Made by a program: the position numbers and the translations under genes. A model generated the notes under the pieces. That model ran no database searches. It worked only from the letters and a program-made list of their open reading frames with translations, and was not told the origin of the DNA. 64,000 nucleotides of DNA from Acidobacterium sp049965615 (lineage in GTDB: Bacteria; Acidobacteriota; Terriglobia; Terriglobales; Acidobacteriaceae): positions 16,745-80,744 of the forward strand of contig JBMFWD010000010.1 in assembly GCA_049965615.1 (NCBI GenBank). The letters run 5' to 3'. Of the stretch, positions 24,614-33,438 are shown piece by piece. The stretch's first letter is position 1, and each line of letters starts with the position of its first letter.

Positions 24614-26299
24614 ATGAGCACTGTAGGCCTCGCATTTGGCTCCCCCACCGCCGGCACGGGTTTTGACGTGACCAGCACCGTCGACCAGATTGTTGCAACC
24701 ATGCAGTCGGTGGAGACACCATGGAAGAATCAGCTGGCGAGCCTGCAGGCGCAGGATGCAGTTTTGTCGGGGCTGGGTACGGACCTGAACTCGTTTTCGA
24801 CGGCGCTGCAGTCGCTGACCGACTTTCAGGGTGTGCTGGCCGGCAAGCAGGGTTCCAGCTCCGATACCTCGGTGCTGCAGCTGACTTCGGCGGCGACGAA
24901 TGCTGTCGCCGGCAGCCACACGATCGTCGTGAACAGCCTCGCTCAGACGTCCTCCTATTACAGCAATGACGTGGCGGCGACCGACACACTTTCCGGTTCG
25001 CTGAGCATCCAGGTGGGGAGCGGGACGGCGCAGACGATCAATATCAATTCGACGAACAATACCCTGGCCTCGCTGGCGAATGCGATCAACTCCGGCAGCT
25101 ACGGTGTGACGGCGAGCGTGCTGACGGATACGAATGGCTCGCGGCTGGAACTGGTGAGCAATACGAGCGGGTCGGGAGGGAATATTACCCTGGGCGGCTC
25201 GATGACGGATGCGACCACGAGCGGGGCGGTGAGCTTTACGCAGGCGCAGGCCGGCGCCGATGCGCAGATGACCGTGGATGGAATCCCGGTGACGAGCAGT
25301 TCGAATACCGTGACGAATGCGCTGCCGGGCGTGACGTTTCAACTGCTGAGCGCCTCGCCGGGCACGCAGGTGCAGGTACAGATCACCAACGACAACACCT
25401 CTGTAGAGACGGCGGTGAGCAACCTGGTGACGGCCTACAACAAGGTGATCGGCGACCTGAATACGCAGGAGGGGAATACCTCGTCCGGGAACCCGGAGCC
25501 GCTGTATGGAAGCCCGACGCTGGCCACGCTGCAGCAGCAGCTGGAGAGCGCGCTGAACTTTGCGCAGCCGGCCAATGCGGTGGGCACGACGAGCACGATC
25601 GGGAGCGCGGACACGCTGTCGGGCAGCGTTGCGATTTCCGTAGGCGGCGGCACGGCTCAGACGGTGAACGTGAACAGCAGCAATCCGACGCTGCAGGGGC
25701 TTGCGGATGCGATCAACACGGCCGGGCTGGGTGTGACGGCCAGCGTGAATACGTCCGGATCGCAGGCGACGCTGAGCCTGGTGAATGCGACCGGAGGCAC
25801 GAGCGGATCGATTGCGGTGACGAGCAGCCTGACGGACACGACGACGGGTTCGGCGGTGACTTTCAGCTCGTCGCAGGCGAATTCGGTGACCTCGTTTACG
25901 CAACTCGGGATCTCGGTGAACAACGACGGGACTTTGACGCTGGACTCAAACACGCTGGATGCGCTGCTGAACAGCAACTACCAGGACGTGGTGAATTTTC
26001 TGCAGCCGAGCGGGACTTACACCTCGTTTGGAGCGAACCTGACGAGCGTGCTGAGCAACCTGAGCAGCAGTACGCCGCAGGGTGTGCTGGCGCTTGCCTT
26101 GAACGAGAATCAGACCGTTGAGCAGCAGCTGAACACCAACATTACGAACGAGAACACGATCATCAACGATCAAAAGGCGACATTGACGACGGAGTTGAAC
26201 CAGGCGAATCAGATTCTGCAGTCGATTCCGCAGCAGCTTGCGCAGGTGAATGAGGTCTACAGCGCGATTACGGGCTACAACCAGTACAGGAACGGATAG
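24614..26299 (+). CDS. fliD: Flagellar filament cap protein FliD (HAP2)
   Basis: 561 residues. The N-terminal FliD_N region (FDVTSTVDQIVATMQSVETPWKNQL...) and the C-terminal coiled-coil region (QLNTNITNENTIINDQKATLTTELNQANQIL) are typical. The middle is Ser/Thr/Gly-rich with two similar blocks, each running SADTLSGS-like, GTAQT(I/V)N(I/V)NS, LA(N/D)AIN...GVTASV and a Leu-Val plus Gly-rich strand (about 120-205 and 335-425), so an internal domain duplication is likely. It caps the filament and guides flagellin folding. fliS follows after 8 bp. Confidence 0.93.
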   Translation: MSTVGLAFGSPTAGTGFDVTSTVDQIVATMQSVETPWKNQLASLQAQDAVLSGLGTDLNSFSTALQSLTDFQGVLAGKQGSSSDTSVLQLTSAATNAVAGSHTIVVNSLAQTSSYYSNDVAATDTLSGSLSIQVGSGTAQTININSTNNTLASLANAINSGSYGVTASVLTDTNGSRLELVSNTSGSGGNITLGGSMTDATTSGAVSFTQAQAGADAQMTVDGIPVTSSSNTVTNALPGVTFQLLSASPGTQVQVQITNDNTSVETAVSNLVTAYNKVIGDLNTQEGNTSSGNPEPLYGSPTLATLQQQLESALNFAQPANAVGTTSTIGSADTLSGSVAISVGGGTAQTVNVNSSNPTLQGLADAINTAGLGVTASVNTSGSQATLSLVNATGGTSGSIAVTSSLTDTTTGSAVTFSSSQANSVTSFTQLGISVNNDGTLTLDSNTLDALLNSNYQDVVNFLQPSGTYTSFGANLTSVLSNLSSSTPQGVLALALNENQTVEQQLNTNITNENTIINDQKATLTTELNQANQILQSIPQQLAQVNEVYSAITGYNQYRNG

Positions 26300-26307
26300 G
26301 GGGAGTG

Positions 26308-26760
26308 ATGACGTACCAGGAGCAGATGCTGGCGGGGAAGAATCCCGTGGAGCTGGTGGTGGCCTTGTATGACGGGATGCTGCGATTCCTGTCCGAGGCG
26401 ATAGCGGCGGTGGAGCGTGGAGACGTATCGGCGCGGCGGGTGGCGATCAAGCGGGTACTGGATATTTTGCTGCATCTGCAGTCGCGGTTGCGGATGGATG
26501 TGGGTGGAAGCTCGGCGCAGTCGCTGGCGGAGTTCTATGCGGCGATCTTCGCGCTTTGCCTGGAGGGTTCGCGGTTGTCGTCGGTAGAGCGGATGGAGGA
26601 GGCCATGGCCTGTATTCGGGATGTGCGCGAGGCCTGGGACGTGGCGGCCAGAGACCCGGAGGTGCTGGCGCTGCTGGAACGCGAGGGGCAGGGTCCGGTG
26701 ATGAGCGGTGCGGCGATGAGCCCGGAGGGTTCGATGGATCGGGTGAGCTGGTCCGCCTGA
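26308..26760 (+). CDS. fliS: Flagellin export chaperone FliS
   Basis: 150 residues from the ATG (a GTG three bases earlier is also in frame; GGGGGA ribosome site). The N-terminus TYQEQMLAGKNPVELVVALYDGMLRFLSEA is the FliS signature. The central helices LDILLHLQSRLRMDVGG...SLAEFYAAIFALCL fit the four-helix bundle that holds the flagellin C-terminus until export. It is co-transcribed with fliD and ends one base before the convergent ABC transporter gene. Confidence 0.93.
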   Translation: MTYQEQMLAGKNPVELVVALYDGMLRFLSEAIAAVERGDVSARRVAIKRVLDILLHLQSRLRMDVGGSSAQSLAEFYAAIFALCLEGSRLSSVERMEEAMACIRDVREAWDVAARDPEVLALLEREGQGPVMSGAAMSPEGSMDRVSWSA

Positions 26761-26761
26761 T

Positions 26762-28513
26762 TTATTGCGTGACGGCGAGTTCCTCTTCGAGTTGCTGCTT
26801 CTGGTGCAGATCGGCGTAATAACCGTCGAGGGCCATGAGTTGCTCGTGGGTCCCATACTCGACGATGCGGCCATGGTGGAGCACGGCGATGTGGTCGGCA
26901 TGGCGCACGGTGGAGACGCGGTGCGAGATGAGGATGGTGGTTCGGCCCTGCATGATGCGGCCGAGGTGCGTGAGGATCTGCTCTTCGGTGCTGGTGTCTA
27001 CGCTGGCGAGGGCATCGTCGAGGATGAGGATGCGGGGTTTGCGCAGGATGGCGCGGGCCAAGGCGGATCGTTGTTTTTGCCCGCCGGAGAGGGTGATGCC
27101 GCGTTCGCCGACGAGCGTGGAGAAGCCCTGCGGGAAGAGTTCGAATTCGGCGCGGATGTGGGCTGCTTCGGCGGCTTGCAGGATTTCCTCGTCTGAGGCT
27201 TGGGGTGCCCCGAGGGCGATGTTGTCGCGGATGGTGGTACTGAAGAGAAAGCTTTCCTGGGGGACGAAGCCGATCTGGGAGCGAAGGGTTTCGAAGGGAT
27301 ATTCCTGGACGGGGTGACCGTCGATGAGGACGGAGCCGAGGGGTGAGTCGTAGAGGCGCGGGATGAGGTTGACGAGGGTGGTTTTGCCGGAGCCGGTGGG
27401 TCCGACGATGGCGAGGCTGCTGCCGGCGGGGATGGTCAGAGTTATATCTTCGAGCACATTCAGCCCATTGTCGTAGGCAAAGCTGAGGCCGCGGAATTCG
27501 ATGTGGCCCTGGAGTGTCGCGTTGGCGAGATCGGGTCTGGCGAGTGCTTCGTCGATGGAGGGTTTAGCGGTGAGCAGTTCGTGGATGCGGATGACCGAAG
27601 CGGAGCCGCGCTGGAAGAGGTTGACGACCCAGCCGAGGGCGATGATGGGCCAGGTGAGCATGATGAGGTAGGTGGTGAAGGCGACGAAGTCGCCGACGGT
27701 GATGCGATGGTGGAGGACTTCGTGTCCGCCGACCAGCAGGGCGATGGCGATGGAGATGCCGAGGATGAAGCGGAGCGTGGGCCAGAGCATGCCCATGAGC
27801 TGGACGAGGCGGAGGCTGCGGCGGATGTACTCCTGATTGGATTTTTCGAAGGCCTGAATCTGGGCTTCTTCCTGGGCGAAGGCGCGGATGAGGCGGGCGC
27901 CGGAGAAATTTTCCTGGGCCTGGGCGGAGATGTCGGAGAACATGGCCTGGATGCGCTCGAAGCGCTCGTGGATTTTGCGTCCGAGGGCCTGGACGAGAAT
28001 ACTGGCGAGGGGCATGGGCGCGAGGGCCAGCAGGGTGAGCATGGGGCTGATGTGCATCAGGAAGTAGAGCGCGACGATGGAGAAGACCAGTGTGTTGGCG
28101 CTGTACATGATGGCGGGGCCGAGGAGCATACGAACGGCGTTGAGGTCGTTGGTCATGCGGGCCATGATGTCGCCGGTGCGGTTGCGCTGGAAGTATTCGG
28201 AGGGCTGTTTCTCGAGCTGCCGGAACATGTCATTGCGGAGGTCGAATTCGATTTCGCGCGAGATGACGATGATGATGCGGCGGGTGAGGAAGAGGAAGAG
28301 TCCGCGCGCGGCGGAGATGGCGAGGATAAGGCCGGCGAAGAGAAAGATCTTCTGGCGGGTTACGCCGGCTGTGAGCCCGTTGAACGCATGAAGCAGCACC
28401 AGTGGAAAGAGCGCCCAGATGGTATTGCTGAGCAGGACGCAGATACCGCCGTAGACGAAGCCGCGGCGGTAGCGTTTGAGGTACGGGACGAGCGGTTTGA
28501 GATTCTTGAACAT
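26762..28513 (-). CDS. ABC exporter, fused permease-ATPase (MsbA/MdlA-like half-transporter)
   Basis: 583 residues: six membrane helices (about 20-300) then a nucleotide-binding domain with Walker A GPTGSGKTT, Q-loop GFVPQESFLFS, signature LSGGQKQR, Walker B ILILDDALASVD and the H-loop ISHRVS. The architecture is that of homodimeric type IV exporters (MsbA, MdlA/B, LmrA). It follows a fused LptF-LptG permease gene by 17 bp, so lipid A or phospholipid flipping is an attractive inference, but multidrug export cannot be excluded from sequence. Confidence 0.92.
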   Translation of the reverse strand: MFKNLKPLVPYLKRYRRGFVYGGICVLLSNTIWALFPLVLLHAFNGLTAGVTRQKIFLFAGLILAISAARGLFLFLTRRIIIVISREIEFDLRNDMFRQLEKQPSEYFQRNRTGDIMARMTNDLNAVRMLLGPAIMYSANTLVFSIVALYFLMHISPMLTLLALAPMPLASILVQALGRKIHERFERIQAMFSDISAQAQENFSGARLIRAFAQEEAQIQAFEKSNQEYIRRSLRLVQLMGMLWPTLRFILGISIAIALLVGGHEVLHHRITVGDFVAFTTYLIMLTWPIIALGWVVNLFQRGSASVIRIHELLTAKPSIDEALARPDLANATLQGHIEFRGLSFAYDNGLNVLEDITLTIPAGSSLAIVGPTGSGKTTLVNLIPRLYDSPLGSVLIDGHPVQEYPFETLRSQIGFVPQESFLFSTTIRDNIALGAPQASDEEILQAAEAAHIRAEFELFPQGFSTLVGERGITLSGGQKQRSALARAILRKPRILILDDALASVDTSTEEQILTHLGRIMQGRTTILISHRVSTVRHADHIAVLHHGRIVEYGTHEQLMALDGYYADLHQKQQLEEELAVTQ

Positions 28514-28530
28514 AGGCGTGACTTGCGATG

Positions 28531-30849
28531 TCAGGTGGCGGTGCGCAGGAGCAGGTAGCCTCCGGCGAGGCCGAAGAGAATGTCGGGCGACCAGGCGGCG
28601 AGCACGGCGGGGAGCATGTTGACGTCTCCCATGGCCTGGAACATGCCGGATATGACCCAGTAGGCGATGGCGACTCCGATGGCGACGCCGATGCCGGCGA
28701 GCGAGCCGCGACGGCCCATGGAAAGGGCGAATGGCACGGCGAGGATCGCCATTACCAGTGTAATCAATGGGTCGGCCAGTTTGCGATTGAGCTGGACTCG
28801 GAGGCGGACGGTATCGAAGCCGCTCTGGCTGAGATCGGCGATGTAGCGGTGGAGCTGGGTGAAGCTCATCTCAGAGGATGGGCGGATGTCTTTTTCGAAG
28901 TAGCCGGGAGTTTCGATCATTTCGGGGAGGGTGGTGACTTCGAAGGTCTGGTAACTGTTGGTTTCGTCGCCATGGAAGGAGCGGGTCCAGCCATCCTGAA
29001 GAATCCAGCGGCTGTCTTTTTGATCCCAGGAGGCGGTTTGCGCGTAAGTGCGCTTGATGATCTGGAAGCTGGAGGGATCGAACTCGAAGACGGAGAGATT
29101 GAGGAAGGTGTTGGTGTCCGGATCGAAGTACTGGTAGTAGAAGATGGTGCGCGGCTCGTTGGGTGCGCGCTTGCCGAAGATCCAGGTTTCGCCGGGGCGG
29201 GAGTAGGTTTGGGCGGGTTTGCCCTGGATGATGTTGCGGAGTGCCTGCTGGCGGCGGTTGGCCTGGGGCACGTAGTACTGGTTGAAGAGGAAGAGCCCGA
29301 TGGCCAGCATGGATGCGATGACGAAGACGGGCAGCACGATGCGGTAGAGGCTGATGCCGGTGGCCTTCATGGCGGTGATTTCGCTGGTGCGGTTCATGAG
29401 GCCGAAGACGACGAGCACGGCGATGAGCACGGCGAGGGGCGTGATCATGTAGATCATGCTGGGGGCGAGGTTGAGGAGGTATTCGCCGACGAGGGTGAGC
29501 GGGGCGTGGTGGCGGATGATGTCGCCGATGAGCTCGAAGAAGGTGAAGAAGAGCATCAGCAGAACGAAGCTGATGAGGACGAGCAGGAAGAGCTTGATGA
29601 ATTCGCGAAGGACGTACTCGTCGAGGATGAGGGGGAAGTGTCCGCGGATGGTGCGGCGTGCCTCGCCGGTTTCCGCCGCGTGATCTTCCTGGGATTTGGG
29701 ATAGCGGCGGATGCGGAACCATGTTCCGACGGAGGCGACGGCGTTGAGTGCGGCTCCGCCGGTGGCCATCTGGCGGAGCAGAAAGATGCCGCAGATAGCG
29801 AAGATGACGTTGGCGGCCCAGACGCCGGGCAGGGGTGGGATTTTGCCCTGGCGGGCGAGGGTGGTTCCGGTGGAAGAGAGGAAGTAATAGATGAAGACGA
29901 GGGCGATGGTGAGGACGAAGCCGCCGCTTTTGCCGCCGCGGCGTGAGGCCATGCCGAGGGGAATGCCGATGAGCATGAGGACGAGGCAGGCAGTGGGATA
30001 GGCGAGGCGCTGGAGGAATTCGATCCAGTAACGGTTGCCGTTTTTGCCACGGGCGTCCTGGAGCAGCTCGTGGTTGGTCATGGCGAGGATGGGCTTGTCG
30101 GTGCGGTGGAAGTGGATGTCCTGCTGGGAGCCGATGTGGAGGGGGACGTCCATGTTGTTGAAGGTGGAGAGGTCGTAGTTGGCGGGATTCTTTGCGGACA
30201 TCTGGTGTTCGGTGCCGTCGTGGAGGCGCATGAGGATGCCCTGGTGGCGGCTGCTGACGACGGTGGCGCTTTGCGCGGTGGTGAGGGTGGGTGCGTTGGG
30301 GTTGGAGAGGTCGGCGATGAAGACCTGATCCCAGTGGGCGGCGCCGCGCTCGGCTTTGACGTTTTCGACATAGAGGACGTAGTTCTTGAAGTCCTCATAG
30401 AAGACGCGGGGCTGCACTTCGTAGGATGCCTGGGCGTTGGCGAGGGAGTCTTCCATGCGGATCATGGTGCGGGAGGACCAGGGCGCGACGAAGAGGGAGT
30501 TTGCGAGGCCGATGGTCCATGCCGCGACGGCAATGAGGCTGACGATGCCGACGAACTTCCAGACGCCGATGCCGGAGGCGCGCATGGCAGTGATTTCACT
30601 GTCTGCGGCGAGGCGGCTGAGACCGAGCAGGACGCCAACGAGGATGGACATGGGGATGACGACGACGAGGATGTTGGGCAGCATGAGGAAGACCATGCCG
30701 GCGACCATGTCGAGGGAGGAGCTGTTGCGGATGGCGAGCTCGAGCAGCTGGCCGAGGTTCGGCATGAAGAGCACGAAGGAGAACAGCAGCCCGCCGATGA
30801 GGGCGTGAGCGAGGATTTCGCGCAGGATGTATCGGGTGAGAATGCGCAC
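28531..30849 (-). CDS. LptF-LptG fused permease of the lipopolysaccharide export ABC system
   Basis: 772 residues, about twice the usual 350-400. The first half (1-390) is a complete LptF/LptG-type unit: helices at LIGGLLFSFVLF, MVFLMLPNILVVVIPMSILVGVLLGL and ILVGVLLGLSRLAADSEITAMRASG, a periplasmic jelly-roll-like region, and C-terminal helices. The second half, from LILDEYVLREFIKLFLLVL (about 409), repeats this order with its own NRTSEITAMKATG coupling segment. LptF and LptG normally are separate proteins pairing in LptB2FG; here both lie in one chain. No lptB, lptC or lptA is in the window. It is downstream of copA by 24 bp and upstream of the ABC exporter. Confidence 0.9.
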   Translation of the reverse strand: MRILTRYILREILAHALIGGLLFSFVLFMPNLGQLLELAIRNSSSLDMVAGMVFLMLPNILVVVIPMSILVGVLLGLSRLAADSEITAMRASGIGVWKFVGIVSLIAVAAWTIGLANSLFVAPWSSRTMIRMEDSLANAQASYEVQPRVFYEDFKNYVLYVENVKAERGAAHWDQVFIADLSNPNAPTLTTAQSATVVSSRHQGILMRLHDGTEHQMSAKNPANYDLSTFNNMDVPLHIGSQQDIHFHRTDKPILAMTNHELLQDARGKNGNRYWIEFLQRLAYPTACLVLMLIGIPLGMASRRGGKSGGFVLTIALVFIYYFLSSTGTTLARQGKIPPLPGVWAANVIFAICGIFLLRQMATGGAALNAVASVGTWFRIRRYPKSQEDHAAETGEARRTIRGHFPLILDEYVLREFIKLFLLVLISFVLLMLFFTFFELIGDIIRHHAPLTLVGEYLLNLAPSMIYMITPLAVLIAVLVVFGLMNRTSEITAMKATGISLYRIVLPVFVIASMLAIGLFLFNQYYVPQANRRQQALRNIIQGKPAQTYSRPGETWIFGKRAPNEPRTIFYYQYFDPDTNTFLNLSVFEFDPSSFQIIKRTYAQTASWDQKDSRWILQDGWTRSFHGDETNSYQTFEVTTLPEMIETPGYFEKDIRPSSEMSFTQLHRYIADLSQSGFDTVRLRVQLNRKLADPLITLVMAILAVPFALSMGRRGSLAGIGVAIGVAIAYWVISGMFQAMGDVNMLPAVLAAWSPDILFGLAGGYLLLRTAT

Positions 30850-30873
30850 AGACGGACCGACCAGCCGGAGTTT

Positions 30874-33105
30874 CTATGTTTGAGTGTATCGTGGTGCGAA
30901 TTGAGGCCGGAACCGCTGGAGCCGGAGGCTGTTGCCGAGGACGCTGACGGAGCTGAGGGCCATGGCGGCTGCGGCGACGGCGGGGTTGAGCAGGATGTGG
31001 AAGGCAGGGTAGAGCGCGCCGGCCGCGAGTGGGATTCCGAGGACGTTGTAGAGGAAGGCCCAGAGTAGATTCTGCTTCATGACGCGGAGGGTGGCGCGCG
31101 ACAGGAGAATTGCGTCGGCGATCTGGCCGGGCTGACCGCCGAGGAGGATGACGTCTCCGGCTTCGCGGGCGAGATCGGCGCCGGTGCCCATGGCGAGGCC
31201 TGCGTTGGCCTGGGCGAGGGCGGCTGCGTCATTGATGCCGTCGCCGACCATGCCTACATTGCGGCCGCAGGACTGGCGCTGGCGGACGACTTCGAGTTTG
31301 TGCTCGGGGCGGCATTGGGCGACGACGGATTCGATGCCGGCTTCTTTGGCAATGGCTTCGGCGGGGGCCTGGGCGTCTCCGGTGACCATTTCGAGCTTGA
31401 GGCCGAGGGCGTGGAGGCGGGCTACGGCTTCTTTTGCGCCTGGGCGGAGGGTGTCGCGCAGCTCGATGACGCCGATGGGAGTGTTGTTGTGGAGGACTTC
31501 GACGCGGGTGCCTTGCGCATTGGGGTCGGCTGCGGCGGTCCGGACTTCAGCCCATTCGCTGTTGAGGCGTGCGCGGATACCGGTTCCGGGGATGGCCTGA
31601 AAGTCTGCGACGGGAGTTGGTGTGATTCCGCGAGATTTGGCGGCGGCGAGGATGCCTCGGGCGAGGGGGTGCTCGGAGGGCTGCTCGACGGCGGCGGCGA
31701 TGGTGAGGAGATGGTCTTCTGTCACGCCGGACGCGGGGAAGAGCGCGGTGACGGTGGGTTTGCCCTCGGTGATGGTTCCGGTTTTGTCGAGAAGGAGGGT
31801 GTCAATGCGGGCGAGGCGTTCGACGCTTTCACCGCCTTTGAAGAGGACACCGAGTTTGGCTCCGCGCCCGACGGCGACGGTTTGGGCGGCGGGCACGGCG
31901 AGGCCCATGGCGCAGGGGCAGGCGATGACGAGCACGGCGATGGCGATGGCGAGAGCCTTGCCTGCGTCGTGCGCGGCGAAGGCCCAGATGAAGAAGCAGA
32001 GCAGGGCGATGCCGAGGACGGCGGGGACGAAGATGCCGCTGACGCGGTCGGCGATCTGCTGCATGGGGGCCTTGGAGGACTGAGCCTGTTCCATGAGGCG
32101 GAGCATCTGGGCGAGAACGCTTTGCTCGCCGACGGCGGTGGCGCGGAAGCGGAGTGCGCCGTCGTAGTTGAGCGAGCCGCCGATGACGGGTTCGCCTTCT
32201 GCGCGGACTACGGGGCGGCTTTCTCCGGTGATGATGGACTCGTCGAGGGAGCTGTGGCCTTCGACGATCTGCCCGTCGACGGGAATGCGCTCGCCGGGGC
32301 GGACGATGACGATGTCTCCGCTGACGACGTGGGTGGCGGGGATTTCGGTTTCTTCGCCGTTGCGGAGGACGTGCGCGGTTTCCGGCTGGAGCTTCATGAG
32401 CTCGTGGAGGGCGTTGAGGGTCTGGCGCTTGGCGCGGGCGTCGAGCCAGCGGCCGGCGAGCAGGAAGCCGAGGATCAGCAGTACGGCGTCGTAGTAGACG
32501 TCTGCCGACATGCCGTGGCGGAGGAAGAAGCCGGGCGCGAAGGTGGCGACGACGGAGGAGAGAAATGCTGCGCCGGTGCCCAGGGCGACGAGGGTGTTCA
32601 TGTTGGTGCCGCGATGACGCGCGGCACGCCATGCGGCGGCGTAGATGGCGCTGCCGCCGAAGATCATTCCGGAGAGGGTGACGATGAGCAGAGCGATATG
32701 GAGGCCGAAGAGGGATGCGCCGTGGAGATGCGGGCTGAGGCCCATCTGCACGGCCATGACGATGGCTCCGGCGACGAGGGTGAAGACGGCGCGGGCGCGG
32801 AGGGTTTTCTCTTCGCCGCGGTCTTCTTCCGAGGAGGGTGCATTGTCTTCGCGGGGAGTGGCTTCGTAACCGGCCTCAGAGACGGACTGGAGGAGCTGGT
32901 CGATGGTGGCGGTGTGGGGGTCCCAGGTGACCTCGGCGGAGTGCGTCATGAGGTTGACGCTGGCCTGAGAGACGCCGGGAACGTCGCGGAGGGCATGCTC
33001 GACGTGCACCTGGCAGGAGGCGCAGGTCATTCCTTCGACGCGCAGGGTAGTGCGTTCGAGGGATTCTTGTCCTGTGCCGGGGCCGGGTATGGTCGAGCGG
33101 GCCAT
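30874..33105 (-). CDS. copA: Copper-exporting P1B-type ATPase
   Basis: 743 residues from the ATG that overlaps the copZ stop by one base; longer frames would run back through copZ. N-terminal heavy-metal domain with GMTCASC (C28, C31). The membrane CPC motif (IACPCAMGLAVP), phosphorylation site DKTGTITEG, HP motif SEHPLARG and hinge GDGINDAAALAQA are all present. CPC plus the C-terminal helix pattern indicate Cu+ export to the periplasm. The metal chaperone copZ is directly upstream, and lptFG follows closely. Confidence 0.94.
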   Translation of the reverse strand: MARSTIPGPGTGQESLERTTLRVEGMTCASCQVHVEHALRDVPGVSQASVNLMTHSAEVTWDPHTATIDQLLQSVSEAGYEATPREDNAPSSEEDRGEEKTLRARAVFTLVAGAIVMAVQMGLSPHLHGASLFGLHIALLIVTLSGMIFGGSAIYAAAWRAARHRGTNMNTLVALGTGAAFLSSVVATFAPGFFLRHGMSADVYYDAVLLILGFLLAGRWLDARAKRQTLNALHELMKLQPETAHVLRNGEETEIPATHVVSGDIVIVRPGERIPVDGQIVEGHSSLDESIITGESRPVVRAEGEPVIGGSLNYDGALRFRATAVGEQSVLAQMLRLMEQAQSSKAPMQQIADRVSGIFVPAVLGIALLCFFIWAFAAHDAGKALAIAIAVLVIACPCAMGLAVPAAQTVAVGRGAKLGVLFKGGESVERLARIDTLLLDKTGTITEGKPTVTALFPASGVTEDHLLTIAAAVEQPSEHPLARGILAAAKSRGITPTPVADFQAIPGTGIRARLNSEWAEVRTAAADPNAQGTRVEVLHNNTPIGVIELRDTLRPGAKEAVARLHALGLKLEMVTGDAQAPAEAIAKEAGIESVVAQCRPEHKLEVVRQRQSCGRNVGMVGDGINDAAALAQANAGLAMGTGADLAREAGDVILLGGQPGQIADAILLSRATLRVMKQNLLWAFLYNVLGIPLAAGALYPAFHILLNPAVAAAAMALSSVSVLGNSLRLQRFRPQFAPRYTQT

Positions 33106-33317
33106 CAGGCGTTGACCGTGGCGACGGTGGCGGGATAGCCCGCCTTGTTGAGAGCTTCGAGGATGACCGTGTCGTCGATGGTTTCCGGGGCCTGGATGCG
33201 GGCGGAGCCGACGTTGACTTCTTCGACCTTGACGCCGGTTTTTTCGAGGGTCATGGTGACGCGGCGGACGCATGCTCCGCAGTGCATGTTTTCAAGCTTG
33301 AGATTGATTTCGCGCAT
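33105..33317 (-). CDS. copZ: Copper chaperone, heavy-metal-associated domain
   Basis: 70 residues, a single HMA ferredoxin-like domain with metal site MHCGACVRRV (11-20). CopZ hands Cu+ to the N-terminal domain of CopA. The stop codon overlaps the copA start (TGATG), so the two are co-expressed. No CueR or CsoR regulator is visible nearby. Confidence 0.92.
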   Translation of the reverse strand: MREINLKLENMHCGACVRRVTMTLEKTGVKVEEVNVGSARIQAPETIDDTVILEALNKAGYPATVATVNA

Positions 33318-33438
33318 GTTATCTCCTGACTTTGCCTTGTGGACGATTGCGTTTCGGTCTTATTTCATGATGCGCCAGAAGGCGAATGGTTGCGAGGTGA
33401 TTTATCGTGGGTTCATTGTTCGAGGGGATGATGAAGCT

